This document shows, piece after piece, positions 36,430-47,172 of a stretch of DNA of 64,000 bases (its first letter is position 1; each line of letters starts with the position of its first letter). Source of the stretch: Desmodus rotundus (taxonomy: Eukaryota > Chordata > Mammalia > Chiroptera > Phyllostomidae); contig NC_071399.1 in assembly GCF_022682495.2 (NCBI RefSeq), forward strand, positions 54,056,873 through 54,120,872, read 5' to 3'. The notes below the pieces were generated by a model. That model was not told the origin of the DNA. It was given only the letters and a program-made list of their open reading frames with translations, and did not search any database. The translations under genes were made by a program, and so were the position numbers.

Positions 36430-37195
36430 TAGCATGTCTCTTCCTTATTACCTCTCCTTCCAGTTGTCTTCCCTTCCTAAGAGTTTATCTCCTTGATTGT
36501 TAAGCTTCTCAAGGGCAAGGATCACATTTTTATCTATAGTAAGTCCTCACTTAAGGTTGTCATTGATAGGTTCTTGGAAACAGCAACTTTAGCAAAATAA
36601 CATGTGATAAAACCAATTTTCCATAAGCTAATTGATATAAACAAGAGTTGAGTTCCTATAACAAATTTCTGGTCACAAAAACATCCCCAAAATTTGAAAT
36701 AAAGACCTAAAACACTTCTAATATTAAATATTGAAAAATGTGAGCTATACATACATTTTAGAAATATTAATAAAAACAAGTCAGATCATTATTTCCTAGC
36801 CTGCTTATATCAATTCAGGGTCATGGGTGGCGGGAGTCTATCCTGACAGCTCAGGGTGCAAGGTGGGTACCCACCCTGGAGAGGACGCCCTTCCATCATA
36901 AGGCACACTCACATCCACTTTCACACTCACCCAGACTGGGACAAAGTAGACACGCCCATTTGCCTCAAGTGTCCATCTTTGGGATGTGGGAGGAAACCAG
37001 AGTACCTGGAAAAAACCCACACAGACATGGGAAGAACATGCAAACTCCAGACAGTGGCCCCAGCCTGGAACTGATTTTTTTTCTCATTGTTATGACAAAA
37101 TGATATTATTCAAGGACCTGCTGTATTTTATTCTCTATCCTTCCTCCTAGCATCTTGCCTTGAACAAAGCAGGGGCTCAACAAGTTGTGAAAATG
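36430..37195 (+). repeat. L2 3' end, interrupted by the mariner-like element
   Basis: CTCAAGGGCAAGGATCACAT before 36535 and ATCTTGCCTTGAACAAAGCAGGGGCTCAACAAG after 37126 are consecutive parts of an L2 tail, separated by the 587-bp insertion. The outer edges are approximate. Confidence 0.6.
36537..37123. mobile_element. Mariner-superfamily (Tc2/Kanga-like) DNA element
   Basis: The ends are imperfect inverted repeats: TAGTAAGTCCTC at the left and, read inverted, CAGCAGGTCCTTG at the right. A TA dinucleotide lies immediately outside each end (36535-36536 and 37124-37125), the Tc1/mariner target. The element interrupts an L2 tail that resumes on the other side, which fixes its borders. Its right half holds a conserved-looking block (GGGAGGAAACCAGAGTACC, about 36990) known from many vertebrate repeats. 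No transposase frame was seen. The family name is from memory of the ends and less certain than the superfamily. Confidence 0.65.
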
Positions 37196-37394
37196 TCCTT
37201 GCCACACAAGTAAGGACAAGAGGGAATCGTTATGATAGTAACACACCTTCCACTTTTTGTACTTATTTCTAGATATCTATTGATTGGTGACATCAAAGAA
37301 GAACCCCAACAGATACATCTTTAGGTTGTAAACCATGTCCTAAAACACCCTGTTGTCCCTAATTCTCCATTACCTGATACTAAGAATCATAAGC

Positions 37395-37505
37395 TGAGTT
37401 GGGAGACACCCTGGGGGGGGGCATTTTATGGGTAAGAAGTCCAGAGAGCTGAAGGACTTGCTCAAGGCCATATTGATAGTTGGTGCCAGAGCAGAAGAGT
37501 TATTT
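37395..37505 (-). repeat. MIR fragment
   Basis: CCAGAGAGCTGAAGGACTTG, CTCAAGGCCATATTGATAG and GTTGGTGCCAGAGCAGAAG are in reverse MIR order. Confidence 0.55.
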
Positions 37506-38649
37506 ATAATCCACCTTATTTCTGTAAAGATTTAAAATAGTTTTGAAGAATAACTAAAATATAAGATGGCACAATTACTATTAAGAATTAAAGAAGAAAG
37601 CAAATAACAGAAAGGAACTGAGAGTAAGGTCAAAACAGAATTGTATACCAAAAGACCACCCAGATGTGTCCAACCACAAACTTGACTCTGTCTACACACC
37701 TATACATCAAAACAAACCCTAAAAAACCCTGGTCAGACATAGAATCCACAATGTGCATGAAAGAAAAACAGTCCAGTAACTCAGAGAAGACCAATGCTAG
37801 TACTGGACAGGCATTGCCTATAAAGAGAGTGTTGTGTATTGCAACAAAAATTCTCAACAACTTTCCAGGGTGCATAGAACAAGTGTCCCTTGGCATTGGA
37901 CTAGTGGCTGATGGCAACACAGTGAAACTCATCCTGAAAAAAAGCACTCTGTTGTGGGTGTCGGGAAGAAGAACTGAGAACCAAACATAGGATCACTAGT
38001 AAAGGAAAAAAGCTTGTCAAATTAAGATGTGAAAAAATTTAACTCAGAATTCTGTGACATCAGGTGTTCAATAATAATTACTGTTCTTAAGTAGTAACCA
38101 GAGGCACTGTAGACCCTAAAGTATTTTCAAAATCATCTAAAATTTTCTTTAAAAAATTCAATCGGGTTTCATATTAATTTAGCACTTGGTTAGCTACCGT
38201 CATATGTTCTGGCTGATATTTCACATATTTTTGTTCTATCCCCTTCAATTAGATTGCCATTTCTTTAAGGGCTGGGGTCTATGTATAGGGAAAGTACTAT
38301 TTTATGTGACAAATGAAATATGAATCCTCTAAGGCTGACTAGAGAGAGGAAGATCTCTGCTTGAGGAGGGGCTGCTTGACTTTTCAGCTAATTATTCTGA
38401 GCTCCTAGAAAATTTATACTGCTTCTGCCACAGAAATAGGAGGGGGTACTGCTTTCTCCATTAACACCATCCCTTTAAGCCAGTCTCTTAATATCCCATA
38501 GTGCATTTGAGACTAATTTGGAATATTAAATAAGATCTTATAAATGGCTTGGGTATAATAAGAGGAAAATAATTACAGTGAGTAACCTGAAACTACAGAA
38601 TCTAATTTACAACAATTACCAACATCAACACCAACACATACTGTCAGTA
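37506..38649. other. Intergenic, nothing recognised
   Basis: An AT-rich stretch with overlapping frames on both strands at 37630-37990 that have no family resemblance. No transposon could be named. Confidence 0.4.
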
Positions 38650-38870
38650 TAATACAGAGACCAGGAGCTCAGATTCTGGAGTAAAACTACTGGGATCAAT
38701 TCCATTTCTACCATTTATGAGTGTTTAACTTTGGGCAGGTTACTTAACCTCTTTGTGTATCATTTTTCTCCACAATGGTACTTATGTCCCAGAGATGTCA
38801 TGCAGATTAAATGAAAACTGTGACAGTGCCTGAACAGAGTAATTATATACAGGCTATTAATATTATGATG
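38650..38870 (+). repeat. MIR SINE
   Basis: AGCTCAGATTCTGGAGTAAA, ACTTTGGGCAGGTTACTTAA and CAGATTAAATGAAAACTG follow MIR order. It lies 80 bp left of the hAT element. Confidence 0.75.
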
Positions 38871-38983
38871 GACTACTTTTTATAAGCCAGACATTTGATA
38901 TTTAGATTATACAAAAGATTGAGTTCAATCTTCATGTAAGGCTCTAATTCAGTGGTTCTCAAATTTTGTGCTATCACTTTTTA

Positions 38984-39188
38984 AAAAAGATTTTTATTTA
39001 CTCATTTTTAGCTAGAGGGGGAAAGGGAGAGAGAGAGGGAGAGAAACATCAATGTGTGGTTGCCTCTCATGCACCCCCTACTGGGGACCTGGCCCACAAT
39101 CCAGGCATGTGCCCTGATGGGGAATCGAACTGGTGACCCTTTGGTTTGCAGGCCTGCACTTAATCCACTGAGCTACACTAGCCAGGGC
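38984..39188 (-). mobile_element. VES-type SINE inside the hAT relic
   Basis: The element runs right to left from GCCCTGGCTAG (39188) through a B box (GGTTCGATTCC-like), the TCTCTCCCTCTC body and an A-rich tail at 38984-39015. Flanks GCTATCACTTTTTAAA and GCTACACCTTTAAA look like a diverged target duplication. Confidence 0.88.
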
Positions 39189-39767
39189 TACACCTTTAAA
39201 AATTATTAAGAACCCCAAAGAACTTTTTAAAATGTAGGTTATACCTATATCAATTCACTGTATAAAAATTAAAACTGAGAAATTAAAAAATATTACTTAA
39301 TTTAAAATAATAATAAAAATTAAAAACAATAAAATTAATATGTATAATAAAACAACATAATTATAAAAAAGAACTATCCTTTCAAAATAAAAATTTTATA
39401 GAAAGGCTCATTGTTTTACGTTTTTGCAAGTTTCTTTAATGTCTGGCTTAATAGAAGACAATTGGATTTTCATGATTGCTCCTGTTTCATACTATAGTAA
39501 TGTGTTATTTTGGTTGAAGTATATGAATAAAATCTGGTACCACACAGCTATGCAATTGGAAAAGGAAAGAGTATTTTACTAGCCTTTTTCATGTAATTGT
39601 GGTTCTCTTTGATACTACTCTAAAACTCTACAAGTTGTTGTTTCTTGAAGGCTAGTTGCAATATGGAATCTGAAATCATACCAATGCCATTGATCACTTG
39701 GAAATTATTGATTCACTGAGTTATGCAGATCATCTAAATTTTGAAACATTGACATTTGTTAATATCA

Positions 39768-39782
39768 CTACCAACCTAATTT
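39768..39782. repeat. Left target-site duplication of the L1
   Basis: CTACCAACCTAATTT precedes the T-rich (poly-A on minus) end of the element and matches 46500-46514 at 14 of 15 positions. Both copies lie inside the interrupted hAT element. Confidence 0.88.
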
Positions 39783-40057
39783 TATTTATTTATTATTTTT
39801 TAAATTTTAATTTTTTATTGTTATTCAATTACAGTTGTGTGCCTTTTCTCCCCATCCCTCCACTCCACCCAAGCCAAACCCCCCTCCCTCCCCCACCTCC
39901 AAACTCCAACTTGATTTTGTCCATGTGTCCTTTATAGTAGTTCCTGTAATCCCCTCTCCTCACTGTCCCCTCCCTACTCCCCCCTGTCCATTGTTAGATT
40001 GTTCATAACTTCAATGTCTCTGGTTATATTTTGTTTCCCCCTTTTTTTTTCTATTTA

Positions 40058-43000
40058 TTATGTTCCAGTTAAAGGTGAGATCATATGGTATTTGTCCATC
40101 ACTGCCTGGCTTATTTTACTTAGCATAATGCTCTCCAGTTCCATCCATGCTGTTGCAAAGGGTATAAGCTCCTTCTTTCTCTCTGCTGTGTAGAATTCCA
40201 TTGTGCAAATGTACCATAGTTTTTGGATCCACTCGTTTGCTGATGGGCACTTCGGTTGCTTCCAGTACTTGGCTATTGTAAATTGTGCTGCTATGAACAT
40301 TGGGGTGCACAGGTTCTTTTGGATTGGTGTTTCAGGGTTCTTAGGGTATAATCCCAGCAGCGGAATTGCTGGGTCAAAGGGCAGTTCCATTTTTAGTTTT
40401 CTGAGGAAATTCCATATTCTTTTCCACAGTGGCCTCACCAGTCTGCATTCCCACCAACAGTGCACTAGGGTTCCCTTTTCTCCGCATCCTCTCCAACATT
40501 TGTTTGATTTGTTTATGTTGGCCACTCTGACTGGTGTGAGATGGGACCTCATTGTGGTTTTACTTTGCATCTCTCTGATGACTAGTGATGCTGAGCATCT
40601 TTTCATATGTCTCTGGGCCCTCTGTATGTCTTCCTTGGAGAAGTGTCTGTTCAAGTCCTTTGCCCATTTTTTAATTGGGTTGTTTGTCTTCCTAGAGTGG
40701 AGTCGTGTGAGTTCTTTATATATTTTGGAGATCAGGCCCTTGTCTGAGGTATCATTAGCAAATATGTTTTCCCATACTGTTGGTTCTCTTTGTAATTTGG
40801 TGTTTTCTTTAGCCAAGCAGAAGCTTTTTATTTTGATGAGGTCCCATTTGTTTATTCTTTCCTTTATGCCCCTTGCTTTAGGGGACATGTCTGTGAGGAT
40901 GTTGCTGCGTGGAATGTCTGAGATTTTCCTGCCAATGTTTTCCTCTAGGACTTTTATAGTGTTACGACTTATATTTAAGTCTTTTATCCATCTTGAGTTT
41001 ATTTTTGTGTATGGCATAAGTTGGTGATCGAGTTTCATTTTTTTGCATGTAGCTGTCCAGATCTCCCAACACCATCTGTTGAAGAGGCTGTCTTTGCTCC
41101 ATTTTATGCTCCTGCCTCCTTTGTCAAATATTAATTGACCGTAAAGGCTTGAGTTTATTTCTGGGCTCTCTGTTCTGTTCCATTGGTCTATGTGCCTGTT
41201 TTTATGCCAGTACCAGGCTGTTTTGATTACAGTGGCCTTGTAATACAGTTTGATATCAGGTATTGTGATCCCTCCTGCTTTGTTCTTCTTTCTCAAAATT
41301 GCTGCAGCTATTCTGGGTCATTTATGGTTCCATATAAATTTCTGAAAGGTTTGTTCTATATCTGTGAAATATGTCATGGGTACTCTAATAGGGATTGCAT
41401 TGAATCTATAAATCTCTTTGGGAAGTATGGCCATTTTGATGATGTTAATTCTTCCAGTCCACGAGCATGGTACATGCTTCCATTTGTTTGTGTCTTCCTT
41501 AATTTCTTTCTTCAGTTTTGTGTAGTTTTCTGAGTAGAGGTCTTTTACCTCCTTGGTTAGGTTTATTCCTAGGTACTTTATTTTTCTTGTTGCTATATCA
41601 AATGGGATTTTTTTCCTGATTTATGTTTCTGATGTTTCATTGTTGGTATACAGGAATGCCTTTGATTTCTGAGTATTGACTTTGTATCCAGCTGTTTTGC
41701 CAAATACATTTATTAGGTCAAGTAGTTTTTTGGTGGAGTCTATAGGATTTTCCATGTACACTATCATGTCATCTTCAAACAGTGACAGTTTCATTTCCTC
41801 CTTTCCAATTTGGATGCCTTTTATTGCTTTTTCTTGTCTGATTGCTGTGGCTAGGACTTCCAGTACTATGTTGAATAGGAGTGGTGAGAGAGGGCATCCT
41901 TGTCTTGTTCCTGATTTTAGTGGGAAAGCTCTAAGTTTTTGTCCATTGAGTATGATGTTGGCTGTAAGTCTCTCATATATGGCCTTTATTATGTTGAGGA
42001 CTGCTCCCTCTATTCCCACTTTGCTGAGTGTTTTCATCAGAAATGGGTGCTGTACCGTATCAAATGCTTTTTCCACGTCTATTGATATGATCATGTGGTT
42101 TTTGTCTTTGCTTTTGTTTATGTGGTGTATTATGTTTATTGATTTGCAAGTATTATACCATCCTTGCATCCCTGGGATGAATCCCACTTGATCATGGTGT
42201 ATGATCTTTTTAGTGTATTGCTGGATGTGGTTTGCCAATACTTTCTCGAGGATTTTAACATCTATGTTCATTAGTGATATTGGCCTAAAGGTTTCTTTCG
42301 TTGTTATGTCTTTATCTGGTTTTGGGATTAGGATGATGCTGGCTTCATAAAAAGAGTTTGGGAGTGTTCCATCAGTTTGGATTTTTTCAAATAGTCTGTG
42401 AAGGATAGGGGTTAGCTCTTTCTTAAATGCTTTGTAGAATTCTCCTGTGAAACCATCTGGTCAGGGCTTTTGTGTGTTGGGAGTTTTTTGATGACTGCTT
42501 CAATTTCGTCTGCTGTTATTGGTCTGTTCAGGTTTTCTGCTTCTTCTTCATTCAGTTTTGGAAGATTATATTTTTCTAGAAATGTGTCCATTTCACCTAG
42601 GTTTTCAAATTTCTTGGCATACAGTTCTTAATAGTAATTTCTTACAATCCTTTGTATTTCTGTGGTATCAGTTGTAATCTCTCCTCTTTCATTTCTAATT
42701 GTGTTTATTTGGATCCTCTCTCTTTTTTTCTTGATGAGCCTGCTTAAAGGCTTGTTGATTTTGTTTATCTTTTCAAAGAACCAGCTCCCGGATTCATTGA
42801 TCCTTAGAATTGTGCTTTTAGTCTCTATGTCATTTAACTCTGCTCTGATCTTGGTTATTTCCTTCCTTCTGTTTGCTCTGGGCTGTCTTTGTTGTTGTTC
42901 CTTGAGTTCTTGTAGGCTTTGGGTTAGGTTGTTTGTTTGAAATGTTTCTATCTTTTTAAGGTAGGCCTGTATTGCTATGAACTTCCCTCTCAGGACTGCC

Positions 43001-43873
43001 TTTGCTGTGTCCCATAGGTTTTGGGTTGTTGTGAGTTCATTTTCATTTGTTTCCAGAAAGTTTTTGATTTCTTCCCTAATCTCGTTCTTGACCCATTCAT
43101 TGTTTAATAGCATGCTATTCAGTCTCCATGATTTTGGGTGTTTGGGGTTTTTTCCTTTGGGGTTGCTTTCTAGTTTCAGTCCCTTGTGGTCAGAGAAAAT
43201 GCTTGATATGATTTCAATTTTCTTGAATTTGTTGAGGCTTGCTTTGTGTCCTATCATGTGGTCTATCTTTGAAAAAGTTCCATGTACATTTGAAAAGAAT
43301 GTGTATTTTGCTTCTTTGGGATGAAAAGCTCTATCTATATCAGTTAAGTCCATTTCATCTAGCATATTCTAAGTGACACAATATCCTTCTTGATATTTTG
43401 TTTGGAAGACCTGTCCATTTTTGACAGTGGAGTGTTAAAGTCCCCTAGTATAATTGTGTGTTGCTGTCAATATCTTTCTTGAAGTCCTCCAAGATTTTCT
43501 TTATGTATTTGGGTGCTCTTATGTTGGGTTCATATATATTTATAATGTTTACGTCTTCTTGGTGGATTCTTCCCTTGAGTATTATGAAGTGACCTTCTGG
43601 GTCTCTCTTTATGGCCCTTCTTTGGAAGTCTATTTTGTCTGATATGAATATTGCTACCCCTGCTTTTTTTTCCTGTCCGTTTGCTTGGAAAATTTGTTTC
43701 CAGCCCTTCACTTTCAGTCTGTGTAAGTCTTTTGTCCTGAGTTGGGTCTCTTGTAGGCAGCATATGTGTGGGTCATCCTTTCTTATCCATTCAGCTATTC
43801 TATGTCTTTTGATTGGAGCATTTAATCCATTTATGTTTAAGGTTATTATCGATAGGTAGTTATTCATTGCCAT
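40058..43873 (-). pseudogene. L1 ORF2 (endonuclease / reverse transcriptase), disabled
   Basis: The start at 43873 opens the apurinic-type endonuclease (LNINGLNAP ... CLQET), which runs to 43445, where a frameshift and stop follow. A second piece is at 43365-42628, ended by an in-frame TAA at 42627-42625. A frameshift near 42460 leads to the reverse transcriptase piece at 42271-41621, with the GFIPGMQ, DVEKAFD and [11 protein letters not shown] blocks. Its active-site box reads FEDD instead of the family FADD. In-frame stops follow at 41620-41618 (TAA) and 41320-41318 (TGA, from CGA by likely CpG decay). The C-terminal 412 codons (41296-40058) are open and contain the cysteine-bearing end, [18 protein letters not shown]. 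Confidence 0.92.
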
Positions 43874-43919
43874 TTTTTCACACCTGTGTTCCTCTTTCTT
43901 TCTCTTTTCCTTCCTTTCC

Positions 43920-44845
43920 TTAAAGCAGACCCGTTAGCATCTCTGGCAGAGCTGGTTTGGTGGAGGTATATTATTTTAGACTTCTTTTGTCTGGGAAGCT
44001 CTATATTTGGCCTTCTATCTTGATTGAGAGCCTTGCTGGGTTAAGCAGCCTTGGTTGCAGGCCTCTGGTTCTCATTACTTGCAATATTTCTTGCCATTCT
44101 CTTCTGGCTTGGAGTGTTTCCATTAGAAGTCAGCTGCTAACCTTACTGGGGCTCCATTGTATGTTATTTCCTGTTTACCCCTTGCTGCCTTTAAGATCCT
44201 CTCTTTGTCTTGGAATTTTGCCATTTTAATTATGATGTGTCTTGAAGTGGGCCTCTTTGGGTTTCTCTTGCTTAGGACTCTCTGTGTTTCCTGGATTTGT
44301 GTGACTTTTTCTCTCATCAGATTAGGGAAATTTTCCATCATTACTTTTTCAAACAGGTTTTCTATCCTTTGCTCTTCTTCTTCTGGTATCCCTATTGTAC
44401 AGATATTATTATGTTACATGTTGTCCTGCATTTCCCTTAATCCCTCTTCATTCTTTCTGAACTTCTTTTCCTTTTCTTGCCCTTTCTGGGTGTTTTTTTC
44501 TACTTTGTCCTCCAGCTTACTGGTCCGATCCTCTGCTTCATGGAGCCTGCTTTTGATTCCTTCTACTGTGTTCTTCAGTTCAGAAATTTTATTCTTCGTT
44601 TCCTCTTGGCCCTTGTTGATAGTTTCTATTTCCTTTTTCATGTTGATATAGTTTGCAGTGAGTTCATTGTAGTTTCCCTGTAGTTTCTGGTAGTTCTCTG
44701 TGAGCTCAGAGAACTCAGTGAGCTTCCTGGTAACCATTGCTTTGAACTCAGTACCTGATAGTTGACTTGCCTCTTTTTCAGTTAGTATTCTTTCTGAGGC
44801 TTCCTCCTTTCCTTTCATTTGGGGATTGTTTCTTTGTCTTCCCAT
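43920..44845 (-). pseudogene. L1 ORF1 (RNA-binding chaperone), disabled
   Basis: The N-terminal 143 codons (44845-44414) start MGRQRNN and form a long heptad-like coiled coil rich in E, K, N and Q, as in ORF1 trimers. An in-frame TAA at 44413-44411 truncates it. The next segment (44341-44123) keeps the NFPNL ... RPTSRHIIIKM ... ILKAARGK blocks of the RRM/C-terminal domain and then meets another stop. The relic frame ends about 43920, 46 bp before ORF2. The protein would normally coat L1 RNA. Confidence 0.9.
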
Positions 44846-46499
44846 TGTTTGTCGGACTCTTCTTGTTAGCCTCTGCTTCTTAAATTGATCTATTCTGACT
44901 CCCTGGGTTTATGGTATGAACTTCTATGGTAGAATGCCAATGGGATTCAGTGGTGCTGTCTCCTTAATCTGCTGTGCACATTGGTCTTGAGCTGACGTTT
45001 ATGGGTGTAACAAGGTCTAACTCTGGTCTTTTCAGCACTCCAGGTTTTCTTGTCTCACCTGTGGGAAAAAGAGAAGGGGGGAAAAAGAGAAAAAAAAAGA
45101 GGAAGGGAAGGAGGGAAAAGGGAATAGAATAGGAAAGGAAGGAAGGAGGAATAAAGAAAGATCAGAGGCAAGATAAGAAGGAATTTTAACAAAAATTAAA
45201 ACAAAAGAATAAATAAAAGAAGGCAGGAAGAAGGAATAAAAAAGGTAAAGGATGGAAGGAAGAAGGAATAAAAAAAAGACAGAAGGACAGAAAGGAGGAA
45301 GGAATTCAGGGGGAAAGGAGGAAAGAAAAAAAAAATCTTCTGCTGGCTTTAAACCGGTCAGGTTAGTTCTGCTGGTCTTCCTGTGTGTGGAGAGGGAGGG
45401 GTTGGTTGGAAGGATTGGTTTCACTTTTCTCCCTTCCTGAGCCACACTCTTCGCTGTTGTTCAGCCTTCAGTCCAGTTCCTCAGGGTCCTTCTCCTCCTC
45501 ACTAGGCCTTTAGTTCACCAGTTATGCTGTCCTTGAGTTGAACCAATTAGGGGCAACTCACACTCCCCCTTCTTTCTCTTTGCTGTCTTAGATGCTAGGG
45601 CCTCTTGGTGCTGCTATGGGCTGGTTTAACCCCCTACTGGGTCGATTCTTTCTGGGGAATGCAGTCTCCCCTAGACCTGCAGGTCCCCTCTCCTGGGTGT
45701 TCTGCCTTCATCCTAGAGAGCCAGTAGGCCCTGCAGGGCTCTGTGCGCAGGGCTAGGTAGGAGTTGTAGGTGTGGTCCCTCACCGGCAGCCAGGCCGTTG
45801 ATCAGCCGATCTGCTGCTTTGGGCCAGGGTAGGGCAGGGCTGGCTGGTCCGCAGCTCTGGGCCTGAGTCATGCGGGCCGGTGGGGCCACTTTGGGCCTGA
45901 GTCGTGCGGCCCTTTAGTACCCTGCTTTGGGCCTGTGGGTGGGGCAGCTAGACTCTGCTCCGGGTGCGCACCCACCTGAGGTTTCAGGTGTGGGCCCCCA
46001 GTCCGCTAATCTGGTTGCGGGCAACTGGGCTTCAGGTCAGCACCGGGGCTGCTTATCCCGTGTTCACCATCCAGGGGCTGAGGGGGGAGGGGCGCAAGAG
46101 GCTGCGGCTGCTGCGGAGAGTTCTCTAATTAGCCGCTGAGTGCCTCTATTTTCTTTTTCTTTTTGAGAAATTCTTCCTATTCAAGTCCCCCTGGTCCAAA
46201 CAAGTACCTGGCTGCTCACACAGCTCAGCCTGGCTCTCTCCCAAGAATCCTGCAGCAGACCCTGCGCCCCGCGGCTGGGGCTTCAGCTGCCTTGGTCCCC
46301 GCGCAGGTCCCGGGGACCTTATTGTCCTTAAGCACTGTTCTTACCGTCAGATCTTTCAATGTCCTCTATCTTTGGTCTCCAATCTTCGTATATGCTGGAA
46401 TACTGTTGGCTGTTCACTCTGCTCCTCAGATCAGCTAGGCATTTCACTGGTGTTGAGGGGAAGTGGACTCTGCTCCCACCTATCTCGCCGCCATCTTCT
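44846..46499 (-). promoter_or_regulatory. L1 5'UTR / internal promoter
   Basis: This is the 1.65-kb leader of the L1. Its distal part (about 45660-46499) is GC- and CpG-rich and starts with an AAGATGGCGG YY1-like site. Its proximal part (45060-45340) is a long purine tract on the plus strand, that is, a pyrimidine tract in the L1 transcript. In L1 biology the leader carries an internal RNA polymerase II promoter; activity here is not known. Confidence 0.8.
45060..45340 (+). repeat. Long purine tract (GA/GGAA-rich) in the L1 leader
   Basis: About 280 bp are almost purely A and G on the plus strand, with irregular GGAAG, AAAGA and GAAGGAAT units, interrupted by few pyrimidines. It is part of the L1 and reads as a CT tract in the L1 transcript. 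Confidence 0.8.
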
Positions 46500-46514
46500 C
46501 TACCAACCTCATTT
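46500..46514. repeat. Right target-site duplication of the L1
   Basis: CTACCAACCTCATTT directly adjoins the L1 5' end and matches the left copy with one difference. The TTAAAA that follows resembles the usual L1 endonuclease target. Confidence 0.88.
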
Positions 46515-47172
46515 AAAAAGATCTTTAAGTACTGGATAGCTGTCAAGCTCACAGGTTTTCCAAAATTGTAATTTTAGCTTGAAAATTGAAATTTTATTGT
46601 TGAAACAAGTACTGTCAATCAAAGTGACAGATCACTTTGTTCATTTTTGAGAGGTCTGCCAAATACCCAAGTCCGAATAACCATAGTTTGTTTGCCCATC
46701 ATTCTTTCAAGTTACAATTGTGTTCTGTGAAAAAGCAGCTTGTTCAGCTTGTAGCTCAATCATACTAGGACTTTTCCTTGAGACAACCATCATACTTCTT
46801 TTTGAAACAAAAGTGTTCTATAAGTACTTCCCATTTTGTCCCATAGAATATTAAAAAAACATGTAGTCCATGATCAGTGTTTAATGAAAGCAATAATTGT
46901 GACTGCTTCTTCAAGATCATTCTTGAGGACATTTTTTTTTCTGCAAGTGCAAGAAATACAGTAATTAGTACTTTGGTGCCCCTGTCTTGATTTACGGTAA
47001 GGTATCATATTTGCACTAACCATTTCTTTTGTATCAACAGAGCAATTGTCAACACAATGAAAAAGGTAAATAACATCTTTGTATTATTATGAAAATAGTT
47101 TTCTTCCTTTTTGGACCTTCTGAATGATTTTAGGTGACCCCTAGAGGTCTAATGAGAACCACATCTCTAACC

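Larger units (their letters stand above)
39783..46499 (-). mobile_element. Full-length L1 retrotransposon, coding-defective
   Basis: This is a complete 6.7-kb LINE-1 on the minus strand. From right to left it has a 5'UTR that begins with an AGAAGATGGCGGCGAG block (46499 downward; AAGATGGCGG resembles the YY1 site at the 5' end of mammalian L1), ORF1 (start 44845), ORF2 (start 43873, end 40058), a short 3'UTR and an A-rich tail (T-rich on the plus strand at 39783-39830). A 15-bp target duplication flanks it, CTACCAACCTAATTT at 39768-39782 and CTACCAACCTCATTT at 46500-46514, one mismatch apart. Full length and near-identical flanks point to fairly recent insertion, but both ORFs carry stops and frameshifts, so it cannot move on its own. 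Confidence 0.95.
38950..47164. mobile_element. hAT-type DNA transposon relic, split by a VES SINE and the full-length L1
   Basis: The left part starts CAGTGGTTCTCAAA (38950) and continues to 38983 and 39189-39782; the right part is 46515-47164 and ends TGAGAACCACA, the inverse of the start. CAGTGGTTCTCA ends are typical of hAT-Charlie elements. The 8 bp outside the ends, CTCTAATT (38942-38949) and CTCTAACC (47165-47172), agree at six of eight positions, matching the 8-bp target duplication of hAT insertions. Without the inserts the element is about 1.3 kb. No transposase frame survives. The assignment to a named subfamily was not possible. Confidence 0.75.

Noticed and set aside
7604..39188. 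tRNA genes suggested by A- and B-box-like motifs
   Set aside because: All such sites lie in VES SINE heads with substitutions and no foldable full tRNA, and each continues into the SINE body.
40203..42191. Plus-strand ORFs of 274 and 171 codons (40203-41027, 41676-42191)
   Set aside because: They are antisense frames of the L1 ORF2 relic with hydrophobic, serine-rich composition and no family match.
45252..46571. Small ORFs in the L1 leader, including lysine/arginine-rich frames in the purine tract
   Set aside because: They fall inside the untranslated leader of the L1, and their composition is set by the purine tract or GC content.
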